A stretch of 64,000 nt of DNA from Lachnospiraceae bacterium (GCA_017465475.1 JAFTWC010000001.1:54544-118543), one strand, 5' to 3'; counted from the stretch's first letter, positions 34,434 through 43,634 are shown. Notes: generated from the letters alone by a model not told the origin. Numbers and translations: made by a program.

Positions 34434-36458
34434 ATGGAACAATATAACGGCAGTCAGATAGTTGTATTGGAAGGTCTGGAAGCGGTACGAAAGCGTCCGG
34501 GTATGTATATCGGAAGCACCGGCAGCCGCGGCCTTCATCACCTTATTTGGGAAATTTTAGATAACGGTATCGACGAGCATTTGGGCGGATACTGTGACCG
34601 GATAGAGATTGAATTGCAAAAGGACGGCGGTATTTCCATTACGGATAACGGTCGTGGTGTTCCTGTGGACATTCACCCGACCAAGCACATTCCGACGGCC
34701 CGTGTGGTTTATACCATTCTCCATGCCGGAGGTAAATTCGGAGGCGGAGCCTACAAGGTATCCGGCGGTCTCCATGGTGTTGGTGCGTCCGTTGTAAATG
34801 CCCTCTCCTCCAAGATGATTGTGGAGATTAAAAAGGACGGCAAGATTTACCGGGACGAATACCGGGACGGCGGTCATATTATTACGCCTCTTGAGAACGG
34901 TCTTCTTCCGGTGGTGGGAAGCTGCCGTAAGTCCGACACCGGTACGAAGGTGCTCTTCTACCCGGACCCGACCATTTTTGAAACCGTAGAATTTAAAACG
35001 GATATTATCCGCAAGAAATTAAAAGAAGTCGCTTACTTAAACAAGGGACTGACCATTGTATTTAAAGATAAAATCGCAGGGGAAGAGCTGACGTATTACG
35101 AAGAGTTCGGTATTAAGAGCTTCGTTACTTACCTAACCAGAGAGACCAATAGACTTCACCCGGAGCCGATTTACATCGAAGGCAAAAGCGGCGATATTGA
35201 AGTGGAAGTAGCCTTCCAGTACACCGACAGCTTTCAGGAACAGATTAACTCCTACTGTAACCGTATCAACGTAGTGGACGGCGGTACCTTAGTTACCGGT
35301 TTTAAGACCGCTCTCACCCGTGTTATGAACCAGTATGCAAGAGAGCTTGGCATCTTAAAAGAGAAGGATGAAAACTTTGACGGTAAGGACATTCGTAACG
35401 GTCTGTTCGCCATTATTTCCATTAAGCATCCGGACCCGCAGTTTGAGGGCCAGACAAAGACAAAGTTAGGGAACACTGACGCAAAAGTAGCGGTGGAAGA
35501 TGTATTTACCGGCGAGGTAACCCGTTATTTCGATAAGAACGTGGAAGAACTCCGTTCCATTTTGGAGAATTCCATGAAATCCTACAATGCCCGCAAAGCC
35601 GGAGACAAGGCCCGCAATGCGGTATTAAAGCAGTTACAGGATGTGGACTTTAAGAGTAAGCTGGCTGCATGTTCTTCCCGTAAGCCGGAAGAATGCGAGC
35701 TCTACATCGTAGAGGGTGATTCCGCAGGCGGCACCGTAAAGACCGCAAGAAACCGGAAAACCCAGGCAGTGCTTCCGCTTCGGGGTAAAATTCTTAACGT
35801 AGAAAAAGCCACCTTGGATAAGATTTTGGTTAACAACGAAATCAAGTCCATGATTGCTGCCTTCGGTTGCGGTATCAGCGACGATTTCGATATTACAAAG
35901 CTCCGCTTTGACAAGATTATTATTTTAACCGATGCCGACGTGGACGGCGCCCATATCAGCACCCTGCTTTTAACCTTCTTCTACCGGTTTATGCCGGAGC
36001 TGATTTTAGAAGGCAAAGTATACCGCGGGCTTCCGCCACTTTATAAGGTGACCTATGAAGATACGGAAGGCGGTGACCAAGAGGATTCCGCTGACGCTTC
36101 TTCCGAGGCCGATGCAGATACCGGCAAAACTGCCAAAGGTGCAAAGAAGACTAAGGCAAAAGGCAAAGGCAAGAAGTCCAAAAACGAAAAGTATTTGTTC
36201 AACGATTTTGAATTAGAGAAGTTCCGTAAGGAAGGAAAGAAAATCCTTGACTTACAGCGTTACAAAGGCTTAGGCGAGATGGATGCGGACCAGCTTTGGG
36301 AAACCACCTTAAATCCGGAGACCCGAATCCTTGCCCAGGTATCCATCAGTGATACGGTGGAGGCCGATGAAGTCACCACCCTGCTTATGAGTAACAACGT
36401 TCCGCCCCGTCGTGCGTTCATTATGGAAGAAGCGCGCTACGCGAAGCTTGATGTATAA
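34434..36458 (+). CDS. parE: Type IIA DNA topoisomerase, ATPase subunit (topoisomerase IV ParE type)
   Basis: 674 residues. The GHKL ATPase comes first (EILDNGIDEHLGG, ITDNGRGVPVDIH, GGLHGVGASVVNALS), then the transducer, then the TOPRIM domain (EGDSAGGTVKTARNR; TDADVDGAHI with the metal-binding Asp residues). The end QRYKGLGEMDADQLWETT is the conserved GyrB/ParE tail. Residues about 545-590 are an acidic-then-basic low-complexity insert. With the next gene it forms an ATP-dependent decatenase or gyrase. Calling it ParE rather than GyrB rests on the isolated parE-parC arrangement and the partner's missing GyrA box. Confidence 0.85.
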   Translation: MEQYNGSQIVVLEGLEAVRKRPGMYIGSTGSRGLHHLIWEILDNGIDEHLGGYCDRIEIELQKDGGISITDNGRGVPVDIHPTKHIPTARVVYTILHAGGKFGGGAYKVSGGLHGVGASVVNALSSKMIVEIKKDGKIYRDEYRDGGHIITPLENGLLPVVGSCRKSDTGTKVLFYPDPTIFETVEFKTDIIRKKLKEVAYLNKGLTIVFKDKIAGEELTYYEEFGIKSFVTYLTRETNRLHPEPIYIEGKSGDIEVEVAFQYTDSFQEQINSYCNRINVVDGGTLVTGFKTALTRVMNQYARELGILKEKDENFDGKDIRNGLFAIISIKHPDPQFEGQTKTKLGNTDAKVAVEDVFTGEVTRYFDKNVEELRSILENSMKSYNARKAGDKARNAVLKQLQDVDFKSKLAACSSRKPEECELYIVEGDSAGGTVKTARNRKTQAVLPLRGKILNVEKATLDKILVNNEIKSMIAAFGCGISDDFDITKLRFDKIIILTDADVDGAHISTLLLTFFYRFMPELILEGKVYRGLPPLYKVTYEDTEGGDQEDSADASSEADADTGKTAKGAKKTKAKGKGKKSKNEKYLFNDFELEKFRKEGKKILDLQRYKGLGEMDADQLWETTLNPETRILAQVSISDTVEADEVTTLLMSNNVPPRRAFIMEEARYAKLDV

Positions 36459-36469
36459 GGAGGTGTCCC

Positions 36470-38722
36470 ATGTCTGAGAATTTTGAAAACAACAACTTAA
36501 TACAGTTGGATTATTCCGAGGAAATGAAAACCTCCTTCCGTGACTATGCGGTGAATACCATTATCGACCGTGCCATTCCGGATGTCAGAGACGGCTTAAA
36601 GCCGGTACAGCGCCGTATTTTGTACTCCATGATGGAACTGGGACTGGACCCGAAGAAGCCACACCGTAAGAGTGCCCGTATTGTGGGTGATACCATGGGT
36701 AAATACCACCCTCACGGCGACTCTTCCATTTATGATGCACTGGTACATATGTCCGAGGACTATTCCCTGGCCATTCCGTTAATCGACGGCCACGGTAACT
36801 TCGGTTCCATCGACGGCGACGGTGCCGCCGCCATGCGAGACACCGAGGCTCGTCTTTCGGAAGGTGCCATGACTCTTCTCTCCCATTTGGAGCAAGGCTT
36901 GGTTGACTTTATGCCAAACTTTGATAACAGCGAAAAGGAGCCGAAGGTTCTTCCGGCCATGCTCCCGAACTTACTTATCAACGGCACCACCGGTATTGCG
37001 GTAGGTATGACCACCAATATGCCGCCACACAATCCGGGGGAGGTTATTGACGCTGCCATTGCCATTTTGGACAAGCCGAATATTACTTTGGAAGGTCTCA
37101 TGCGCCACATTCAGGGACCGGACTTCCCGACCGGCGGTATTATTACCAATGCCGATATTCTGCCATCCATCTACGCCACCGGCGAAGGAAAGATTAAGGT
37201 CCGCGCCAAGTACGAGATTGAGGCCAGCGACGGCGGCAGAAAAAATATCGTGTTTACGGAAATCCCATACACCGCAGCCGGCAGCAAGACCCGATTGGTG
37301 GAGAATCTTGCCCAGCTGATGAAGGACAAAGTGTTCGAGGAAATGTACGATGTCAGAGACGAATCCACCAAGGATGTCCGCATCGTGGTAGAAGTAAAGA
37401 AAGACCGTGACATCGATAACCTGTTAAACGGATTATTCAAAAAAACCGGATTGGAAGATACTTACGGCGTCAATATGCTTGCCGTAAAAGAGCAGCAGCC
37501 GTATATTTTCAACTTAAAAACCCTTTTGGAAGAGTTCGTGCTGTTCCAGGAAGAGTTATATACCAAGGAATACGAACATCTGTTAAAGAAAGCGGAGGAA
37601 CGCTTAGAAATCGTAGGCGGTTTAATTCGTGCTACAGATGTCATTGATTTGATTATTGAGATTTTACGAGGCAGTACCAGTGTGAAGCAGGCAAAGGCAT
37701 GTTTGACCGCCGGAGACACCACGGATATTAAGTTTAAGTCCGAAGCGTCCAAAAAGCAGGCCGCAAAGCTTGATTTTACCGAACGCCAGGCAGATGCTAT
37801 CCTTGCCATGCCGTTGGGCCGCTTAATCGGTTTGGAAATTATGAAACTGCATGAGGAAAGCGATACGCTCCATGCCAATATCGCTACCTACAAGACTATT
37901 CTTTCCGACCAAAACGAGCTTCACAGCGTGATTAAGACCCAGCTTAAAGAGTTCCGTAAGAAATTTGCGGTTCCTCGTAAAACAGAACTGGCCAATGTGG
38001 AACAGGCAGACTACGTTGTGGAAGAAAAGATTGAAGATATCTATGTACTTGTGGATAAGTTTGGTTACACCAAGTCTATTGACGCAGTTTCCTTCGGTCG
38101 AAGTGCGGAAGAAACCATTAAAGAGTTCCCGCATATCGTCAAGATGAAGAGTAACGATAAACTTTGCCTCTTCACCGCCCAGGGTAACATGTTCCAGGTG
38201 AAAGCTTCCGCTATTCCGAAGTGTAAGATGAAGGATAAGGGCGTTCTCATTCATACCCTTTGTAAGATAGGCAAAGAAGATGCGGTTCTTTATACCTCCT
38301 TTGAGGATTTATTTGAATCACAGCTTTTGTTTACCACGAAAAACGGCTTCATCAAGCGGGTATCCGGTATCGAGTTCGAAACCGGTCGTTCCATGATTGC
38401 CGCTACGAAGTTAGATGATGGCGATACTGTCATCGGTATTTCCATGATGTCAGCAACGGATGTGCTTTCCGGCAACATGAAGGTAATTCTCCTTACCGAG
38501 GGTATGGCATCCCTTGCCTTCCCGGTAGAAGATGTTCCGGAGCTTAAGAAAGCCAGCCGTGGCGTAAAAGCCATTACCTTTGATAAGAATGACAATGCTT
38601 TGGCATTTGCCGGTGCCTTCCATGCAAGAGTGGAAACCTTTACCTTTAACGGAAAGGAACTTTCCACCAGAAGAGTCCGGATGCGCCAGAGAGCCGCAAA
38701 AGCCCAAAAAGCGGCACTGTAA
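36470..38722 (+). CDS. parC: Type IIA DNA topoisomerase, cleavage subunit (topoisomerase IV ParC type)
   Basis: 750 residues, 11 bases after the preceding gene with GGAGGTG between. Residues 1-500 hold the winged-helix/tower region: AIPDVRDGLKPVQRRILYSM, KYHPHGDSSIYDALVHMSED (quinolone region, with the Ser and Asp of sensitive enzymes) and AAAMRDTEARLS with the catalytic Tyr position replaced in this stretch by the ARLS context typical of the family. The C-terminal part (about 510-740) is a beta-pinwheel. I see no QRRGGKG GyrA box, only a weak SRGVKAI near 700, which favours ParC over GyrA. Confidence 0.82.
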   Translation: MSENFENNNLIQLDYSEEMKTSFRDYAVNTIIDRAIPDVRDGLKPVQRRILYSMMELGLDPKKPHRKSARIVGDTMGKYHPHGDSSIYDALVHMSEDYSLAIPLIDGHGNFGSIDGDGAAAMRDTEARLSEGAMTLLSHLEQGLVDFMPNFDNSEKEPKVLPAMLPNLLINGTTGIAVGMTTNMPPHNPGEVIDAAIAILDKPNITLEGLMRHIQGPDFPTGGIITNADILPSIYATGEGKIKVRAKYEIEASDGGRKNIVFTEIPYTAAGSKTRLVENLAQLMKDKVFEEMYDVRDESTKDVRIVVEVKKDRDIDNLLNGLFKKTGLEDTYGVNMLAVKEQQPYIFNLKTLLEEFVLFQEELYTKEYEHLLKKAEERLEIVGGLIRATDVIDLIIEILRGSTSVKQAKACLTAGDTTDIKFKSEASKKQAAKLDFTERQADAILAMPLGRLIGLEIMKLHEESDTLHANIATYKTILSDQNELHSVIKTQLKEFRKKFAVPRKTELANVEQADYVVEEKIEDIYVLVDKFGYTKSIDAVSFGRSAEETIKEFPHIVKMKSNDKLCLFTAQGNMFQVKASAIPKCKMKDKGVLIHTLCKIGKEDAVLYTSFEDLFESQLLFTTKNGFIKRVSGIEFETGRSMIAATKLDDGDTVIGISMMSATDVLSGNMKVILLTEGMASLAFPVEDVPELKKASRGVKAITFDKNDNALAFAGAFHARVETFTFNGKELSTRRVRMRQRAAKAQKAAL

Positions 38723-38738
38723 AAGGGACGCACTTGTA

Positions 38739-38981
38739 ATTCTTGTCGCATTACTTTAACTAATTATTGCCCCACTCCTTGTTAATATAGATTTTTATGC
38801 ACATCGCAACGCTCCGTCAAACTTCCTTTAAGAGTTGCTAAGCCACTCGGGAGCGACCTCGTGCCTAAGCACCTCTAAAAGGTGATTTCGACTGCGCTAA
38901 ACGCGCGACCCTTCGGGAACGCAAAAAATCTATATTAACAAGGAGTGGGGCATTTATTTTGAACCCAAATGCGACAAGAAT
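38739..38981. repeat. Inverted-repeat element, 243 bp, between parC and a methyltransferase
   Basis: Outer arms of 14 bp (38739-38752 and 38968-38981, ATTCTTGTCGCATT type) and inner arms of 29 bp (38768-38796 and 38924-38952) are perfect inverted repeats, separated by about 15 bp of weaker pairing. The centre (about 127 bp) holds short palindromes such as CGCGCG and GGGAGCGACC. No open frame fits inside. It could be a MITE-like mobile relic, or an extended hairpin that ends parC transcription. The 350 bases between the flanking genes hold nothing else clear except the terminator at 39039. Confidence 0.75.
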
Positions 38982-39038
38982 ACTCGTGCTGCTATACCAT
39001 TCCCTCTTCTTTTATGTACATCCGTGATAAAAAGAAAG

Positions 39039-39065
39039 GAGCACTCTGTACTACACAGAATGCTC
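39039..39065 (-). terminator. Terminator after the SAM methyltransferase gene
   Basis: GAGCATTCTGT pairs with ACAGAGTGCTC (one mismatch), then a CTTTCTTTTT stretch on the minus strand, 8 bases after the stop. Confidence 0.65.
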
Positions 39066-39072
39066 GTTAATT

Positions 39073-39987
39073 CTATATACCTTTTCTATATTCCACCAAA
39101 TACCAGTTTTCATACGGAATGTAATCTGTTTTCACTAAGCCCATTTCTCCGGCAAGTGCATCAAGCTGTTCAAAGTCCGTATATAAACGTGCCTTCCCCA
39201 TTAACTCCAATGCTTCTTTTTCGCCGATATCGTAATTCTCAAATATTTCATGGCGGCGTAACCATATATTATGTCTGGAAACGGTAACAAACCTACCGCC
39301 CGGTTTCAGTACCCGAACCGCTTCTTTTAAAATCGTCGGAATCTCCCGACATTCATCAAATCCGAAATGGGAACAAACTACATCAAACAGATTATCCGAA
39401 AAAGGCAGGTTCCATAAACTTGCACAAATTCCGATTGCATTTTTACCGTAATACCTTCCGATGGCGTCCGCGTTTTTTGCACATATAAAATCAATATCAA
39501 CGCCCATATAAAACATATCCTCGGTCATGGAACGTACAATGGCATTGGTTCCCACACCCGCTCCAACCGTCATTTCCATGATTTTATGTTCTTTCTCCGC
39601 CTGCGAACAAATCTTTTCTGCATAACGGGACAAATGCTGCGCTGCCCAACCCTGTCGTGCCTTTTCCGATATTTCCACACGGAATATGCCGTTTTCCTTA
39701 GTAACGTGGCGGAATGAATCCAACAACTCCTCCCTTGTCAATTCATTCATGGTTCGATGATGCCCTTCAATCCAATGTGGCTTTCCGTGAAGTTCGTAAT
39801 AATGAAAACGCCGGATAAATTCTTCTTTGTTTGGAATTGTCTGCTTATAAAAGTCATAATGTTCCCTATGCCAGCGCTCATAGTTCGCAGGGTCACCACC
39901 ATACTTCCGCTCCAGCTCCTGCAGCATTTCGTAACATGGTTTATAATTCTCCCAATACAAAATATCGTCCCATTCATTATTCACCAT
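39073..39987 (-). CDS. Class I SAM-dependent methyltransferase
   Basis: 304 residues. The first 120 residues are a helical domain (WYxHY-type, DPANYERWHREHYDFYKQ). The Rossmann core begins EMTVGAGVGTNAIVRSM (motif I), with DVVCSHFGFDE (motif IV region) and VRVLKPGGRFVTVSRHN (motif VI). This type transfers a methyl from SAM to an unidentified acceptor. The ATG follows GGAGGG. Position gives no clue to the substrate. Confidence 0.75.
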   Translation of the reverse strand: MVNNEWDDILYWENYKPCYEMLQELERKYGGDPANYERWHREHYDFYKQTIPNKEEFIRRFHYYELHGKPHWIEGHHRTMNELTREELLDSFRHVTKENGIFRVEISEKARQGWAAQHLSRYAEKICSQAEKEHKIMEMTVGAGVGTNAIVRSMTEDMFYMGVDIDFICAKNADAIGRYYGKNAIGICASLWNLPFSDNLFDVVCSHFGFDECREIPTILKEAVRVLKPGGRFVTVSRHNIWLRRHEIFENYDIGEKEALELMGKARLYTDFEQLDALAGEMGLVKTDYIPYENWYLVEYRKGI

Positions 39988-40090
39988 AGTACATCCCTCC
40001 GTCCTTCTTTGGTGACTCTACTATAGCAAAGACCCTCTGAATTTGCCAGTCTTGTTCTTCCGGACAAAATGTGGTATAATATATGTGGAA

Positions 40091-40134
40091 AGAGAGGAAG
40101 ATATGACACAAAACACTGTCATATCTTCCTCTCT
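40091..40134. terminator. Strong bidirectional terminator
   Basis: A perfect 18-bp stem (AGAGAGGAAGATATGACA and its complement) with an 8-base loop and a T run on the plus side and a shorter one on the minus side. It lies 27 bases after the leftward methyltransferase gene. Confidence 0.8.
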
Positions 40135-40160
40135 TTTTATCTTAGGAATTATTCATACTC

Positions 40161-40949
40161 CTATTTTTTCTCTTCCATCACTACTGCGCAAATAATTGCT
40201 CGTCCTGTGGTTTCTCCAATCGGATTTCCGGCATAGTCTCCGTATTCGTCTTCGATACAGAATCCTTCTTCGGCTAGCCACGTACGTATCTGTTCCAATG
40301 ACACGAAATGCTTTACAGACGACATTTCTTTTCGGATTTTCTCACCGTCGGCAGTTTCCAGTTCATACCGTCGCGTGGATTGAATCAATCCTGTTTCCGC
40401 ATCGTAGGTACTGTCACACAGCAACATCCGGCCTGTGGTTCCATAGTTGTCAGTTCCTTGCCAGATGACACGTTCTCCCGGGTACACGTACCACTGCTCC
40501 GGATAAAAGGTATGGTTGTAATCGATGTACAACATTCCGCCCGGTTTTAATGCAAGTCTGGCTTTCTCCATCAGTATCTGCTGTGCACGCTCCGGTCCCT
40601 CCTCGGATACAATGTTCATGAGAAAGTTCCCGGCAATTACCACTACATCGTAGCCTCTTCCCCAGTCATCTTCAATGGCATCCGCAGTTCGCCAAGTAAT
40701 GTTGTCTAAGCCTTCTGCTTTGGCAGGAATTTTCCGAAGCATGGCTTCATCCACATCCAACCCAACCACCGTATGTCCCGTTTTTGCAAGAGGCACCAAA
40801 ATACGCCCGCTGCCACAGGCAATTTCCAAAATACGTTTCGATGTCGCGCCGAGACAAGATAACATAAACGCTACATCCTCGGTTCCGGTTTCGTCAATCT
40901 CATACATATCCGCAGACCAATCTGCAATTATTTTTTCTTCGTATAACAC
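40161..40949 (-). CDS. Class I SAM-dependent methyltransferase
   Basis: 262 residues with motif I ILEIACGSGRILVPLAKTGH, acidic VVGLDVDEAML, and the post-I and IV regions YDVVVIAGNFLMNI and KPGGMLYIDYNHTF. The start is a GTG at 40949 (VLYEEKIIADW), behind GGAGG. It is probably a small-molecule methyltransferase. An 8-bp hairpin (40972-40999) lies in the leader. No partner gene is next to it on the same strand. Confidence 0.8.
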   Translation of the reverse strand: MLYEEKIIADWSADMYEIDETGTEDVAFMLSCLGATSKRILEIACGSGRILVPLAKTGHTVVGLDVDEAMLRKIPAKAEGLDNITWRTADAIEDDWGRGYDVVVIAGNFLMNIVSEEGPERAQQILMEKARLALKPGGMLYIDYNHTFYPEQWYVYPGERVIWQGTDNYGTTGRMLLCDSTYDAETGLIQSTRRYELETADGEKIRKEMSSVKHFVSLEQIRTWLAEEGFCIEDEYGDYAGNPIGETTGRAIICAVVMEEKK

Positions 40950-40971
40950 TATAATATCCTCCGTTTTATGT

Positions 40972-40999
40972 AGGAGGGTTAAATTATAGTCACCCTCCT
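40972..40999 (-). other. Short hairpin in the leader of the methyltransferase gene
   Basis: AGGAGGGT and ACCCTCCT form an 8-bp stem. The loop contains TATAAT. It may be the end of the upstream transcript or a leader structure that overlaps the promoter; the evidence is weak. Confidence 0.3.
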
Positions 41000-41096
41000 G
41001 TTTGTCGTTCTGCTATTTACTGTCTTTCCCATATGAAATCATCCTCTCTATTGTTTGATAGTTATATTTTAGCATGTGATTCTCCGACGTGCAAGT

Positions 41097-41567
41097 TTAA
41101 AACCCGCCCGCCTGATACGCACGTGCAATCACATAAGACGGCTCATAAAACGCGCTTCCATTATAATTATCAATTACTTCACAGATATCGTTATTGTAAA
41201 CACGAATGATTCCTTCTACATAATCCTCTTTGGATGTCATCGTATCTACAATCAATCTTTGGTATACCTCTCCCATTTCAAGGGGAGTCGGAATAATCGT
41301 TGCAAGTTCTTTATCCACATCCGTCACATCGTAATCGCTACTCTGTAACTCATAGGCATTAATCCAATCTTCCTCTACCTTTAACGGGTTTTCACAATGA
41401 AGTACGTTTGCACAACTAATCAGATGATACAATTCATTCTTTCCGATAGCATTCACGACATATTTATTCTTCTGATGTATATGTCTCGCTACCCGTTCAA
41501 TCATATAACACATAAAAAACAAATCGTTCGATTGTATCTCTTCCTCCGGGAAATACTTATTTCTCAT
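41097..41567 (-). CDS. Hypothetical partner of the DUF3990 protein
   Basis: 156 residues, soluble, acidic, helical in the first half (YMIERVARHIHQKNKYVVNAI). Its ATG overlaps the stop of the DUF3990 gene by 4 bases (ATGA), so the two are strictly coupled. DUF3990 genes are often next to small partner genes, such as DUF3791; I do not recognise that family with confidence here, but the arrangement fits a two-gene toxin-antitoxin-like unit. The ligand or target is unknown. Confidence 0.7.
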   Translation of the reverse strand: MRNKYFPEEEIQSNDLFFMCYMIERVARHIHQKNKYVVNAIGKNELYHLISCANVLHCENPLKVEEDWINAYELQSSDYDVTDVDKELATIIPTPLEMGEVYQRLIVDTMTSKEDYVEGIIRVYNNDICEVIDNYNGSAFYEPSYVIARAYQAGGF

Positions 41568-42025
41568 AATACTTCACTCCCTTCAAAGTTCAAAGCTTTC
41601 AACGCTTCTTCTGTGCAAAATACAATCTGATGTGTAGGATAACTAAACCTTACCAACTCCCAGAATGCATCTCTCGAAATCTTTCCCGAAATGAATCCTT
41701 CTACATAATTCCATATCTGATCGTCTGCCATCGGTCCCTCTACAATGTCATACTCATGGTCTATTCCTTTTCTGCATGTGACCACAAAATCCAACCATGC
41801 ATCTGACATTTCTTTAAACTGTAATATCTTCAATTCGTTATTCGGTGTATATTTGTATCTATTTACTATTGAATCTCCCCTTCTCGTTATCGCCCACCGC
41901 TTTGCCTGTTTTTCAATATAAGTACAATAAAATCCGTAACCAAAATCCTTGTAAAATCCATTCTGAAGAATGCGAGGCGCTGCCACTTCAACATTACTTC
42001 CATGATATATAATATTTTTTTCCAT
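41564..42025 (-). CDS. DUF3990 protein, putative ADP-ribosyltransferase-like fold
   Basis: 153 residues starting MEKNIIYHGSNVEVAAPRIL, with AGGAGG upstream; a longer frame to 42115 is not needed. YHGS near the start, then FGYGFYCTYIEKQAKRWAI is the pattern of the DUF3990 group, whose YHG and FGxGFY elements resemble ADP-ribosyltransferase folds. This fits a toxin or effector that modifies a target with NAD, by analogy only. It heads the two-gene unit, downstream of the HipT-like kinase pair by 100 bases. Confidence 0.75.
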   Translation of the reverse strand: MEKNIIYHGSNVEVAAPRILQNGFYKDFGYGFYCTYIEKQAKRWAITRRGDSIVNRYKYTPNNELKILQFKEMSDAWLDFVVTCRKGIDHEYDIVEGPMADDQIWNYVEGFISGKISRDAFWELVRFSYPTHQIVFCTEEALKALNFEGSEVL

Positions 42026-42127
42026 ATAGTGCCTCCTATTCTTTACGCATATTCTTTTGAAACTATACTCTTGCCTAATATAATTCATTTTAGCATATGT
42101 TTCTGTCACAAACAAGCATCACATTTC

Positions 42128-42937
42128 TCAATCAAACAAATACCCATACTTCCCCATCTGCATACAAATTACATCCTCTACTCGTTTTCTCACCGCTTCC
42201 GGATAGATGGTGGCTGCATCCAGAAGCTCCTTCACATCTTTTTTCGTAAAGGCAAGCTTCATCTGCCTTCCGTACAGTTTCTCCGAAATGTCCAACTGGT
42301 GGTCAAAGCTGTTACAGAAGGTTTTCGCCCTTGCTTCCCTCATATAATCCACCGTATCTCCCCCGAGAGGGTACTCCATCGTGGTATCCGACAACAGTCC
42401 CTCCCCTTGATCAAAGATCGGGCAGTAGGTAAACTCCCCTTCCCCGTTCATCAACACCGCAATGTTATGCATATGACGGTCCTCGTTCAAAAACAGCGCA
42501 TCGATAGTCAGCAGTTTATTCATATATGCACCGAACTTTGTCAGTCCGGTCACTCTCTCTACTTGATTTACCAAAAAGTGCAACCGTTCCTCGTGGTCTG
42601 CGATGCGAAATACCACTTTGTACAGACTCTCATCAAAAAAGCTTTTAAACAGCCGCTCCAGCGTAATTATCTGCCAGTCACCTTTCACAAAATTCTCGCT
42701 TTTTACCCCGTTATACACCATATTCTTATATCGAATCTGTTCCAAATCATACAAAGCAAACTCTTCAGATTCCAGCGTAGACTTCAACAACAAGTGGGAA
42801 ATCACATATTCCGCAAGTCCCTCATATCCGGTGTAGTCTGCCTTGTACCAGATTCCGCCATTCTGCCATTTTAACTGGTTCCCTTTTGACGATTGTCTGT
42901 CGTTTTCACGAATATCCTGTTCAAACAACTCTACCAT
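42128..42937 (-). CDS. HipA/HipT-like serine/threonine kinase
   Basis: 269 residues, shorter than full HipA (about 440). The ATP-grasping Lys lies in GGIWYKADYTGYEGLAEYVI, the catalytic loop is LNEDRHMHNIAVL and the metal-binding motif is IFDQGEGLL. These are the core features of HipA kinases. The N-terminal subdomain of HipA is missing, as in HipT of the HipBST type. It phosphorylates translation factors or tRNA synthetases in known homologues. The gene follows the HTH partner gene by 7 bases, with GAGAGGTGAG before the ATG. Confidence 0.75.
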   Translation of the reverse strand: MVELFEQDIRENDRQSSKGNQLKWQNGGIWYKADYTGYEGLAEYVISHLLLKSTLESEEFALYDLEQIRYKNMVYNGVKSENFVKGDWQIITLERLFKSFFDESLYKVVFRIADHEERLHFLVNQVERVTGLTKFGAYMNKLLTIDALFLNEDRHMHNIAVLMNGEGEFTYCPIFDQGEGLLSDTTMEYPLGGDTVDYMREARAKTFCNSFDHQLDISEKLYGRQMKLAFTKKDVKELLDAATIYPEAVRKRVEDVICMQMGKYGYLFD

Positions 42938-42944
42938 AGAGTAC

Positions 42945-43496
42945 TCACCTCTCTATCTTAATCCAAAAGTTATCCTCTGCCATCTTTCCCTCGGTCTTCT
43001 CAATAATCAAAAACGGGTCATAAAAAGGCAAATCCAAATCTTTTAAAATCAGTTTCATCTTATCTCTGGTCCGTGGGAAACAGCGGGACTCCAAAAACTC
43101 GGTATAATCTTCATAATTCGGATTTTCATTTACACCAAATGCCCGGAACATCAGCTTATCCGTATAGTTCTTAATATGCACCTGACGACTCGGTTCGTCC
43201 ACCTCAATTAAAGTGCACACATCCTGCTTATGCATATACCACAACCGTACCGGACATACTTTCTCCGGGACCCTGATTTCTTCTATATACTCCGGATGTT
43301 TTTCCAAAAGTTTTAACAAAAATGCCACCGGACCTGTAATCGGCGTATCACTCATCTCCCAACGCTCTACGGTGGATTTGGAACAATGAATCAATTCTGC
43401 CAGCTCCTTTTGGGTGATATCCATCTTTTTTCGGATACGTTTCATATCCTCCGGCATAATATACTCCGGTGTTACATATTCTTTTTTTTCCATCAT
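42945..43496 (-). CDS. XRE-family HTH protein, putative HipB/HipS-like antitoxin of the kinase
   Basis: 183 residues. Residues 15-70 are an XRE domain (DITQKELAELIHCSKSTVER). Residues 85-183 carry a separate alpha/beta region (CPVRLWYMHKQDVCTLIEVD, ESRCFPRTRDKMKLILKDLD, GKMAEDNFWIKIER) that may correspond to the N-terminal HipA subdomain seen as HipS in HipBST. If so, HipB and HipS are fused here. The gene comes first in the operon and has its own promoter at 43513-43541 with an inverted repeat, as expected for an autorepressor. The HipS assignment is a guess. Confidence 0.7.
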   Translation of the reverse strand: MMEKKEYVTPEYIMPEDMKRIRKKMDITQKELAELIHCSKSTVERWEMSDTPITGPVAFLLKLLEKHPEYIEEIRVPEKVCPVRLWYMHKQDVCTLIEVDEPSRQVHIKNYTDKLMFRAFGVNENPNYEDYTEFLESRCFPRTRDKMKLILKDLDLPFYDPFLIIEKTEGKMAEDNFWIKIER

Positions 43497-43512
43497 ATCA
43501 CCTCCTGTCTTT

Positions 43513-43541
43513 ATTAAACCATCGTTTTAAAGGTTTGTAAA
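43513..43541 (-). promoter_or_regulatory. Promoter and possible operator of the HTH-kinase pair
   Basis: TTTACA (43536-43541) and TTTAAT (43513-43518), 17 bp apart on the minus strand. Between them AACC and GGTT form an interrupted inverted repeat in the spacer, which could be the antitoxin operator. Confidence 0.55.
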
Positions 43542-43587
43542 GCCCTTTTACATTTATTTTAATTGTTTTCATGTTAAAAGCTCACAA

Positions 43588-43634
43588 AAAGACCCTCAAC
43601 CTTCCGTCTTCTGACATTCGGTTTGAGGGTCTTT
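43588..43634. terminator. Terminator between the GH115 gene and the HTH-kinase pair
   Basis: AAAGACCCTCAACC and GGTTTGAGGGTCTTT form a 14-bp stem with one bulge and T tracts on both sides. It ends the GH115 lipoprotein transcript (minus strand). A second 8-bp hairpin (43638-43660) follows on the gene side. Confidence 0.75.

Noticed and set aside
36760-37110. Leftward frames opposite parC and parE
   Set aside because: They follow the codon periodicity of the real genes on the plus strand and lack start signals.
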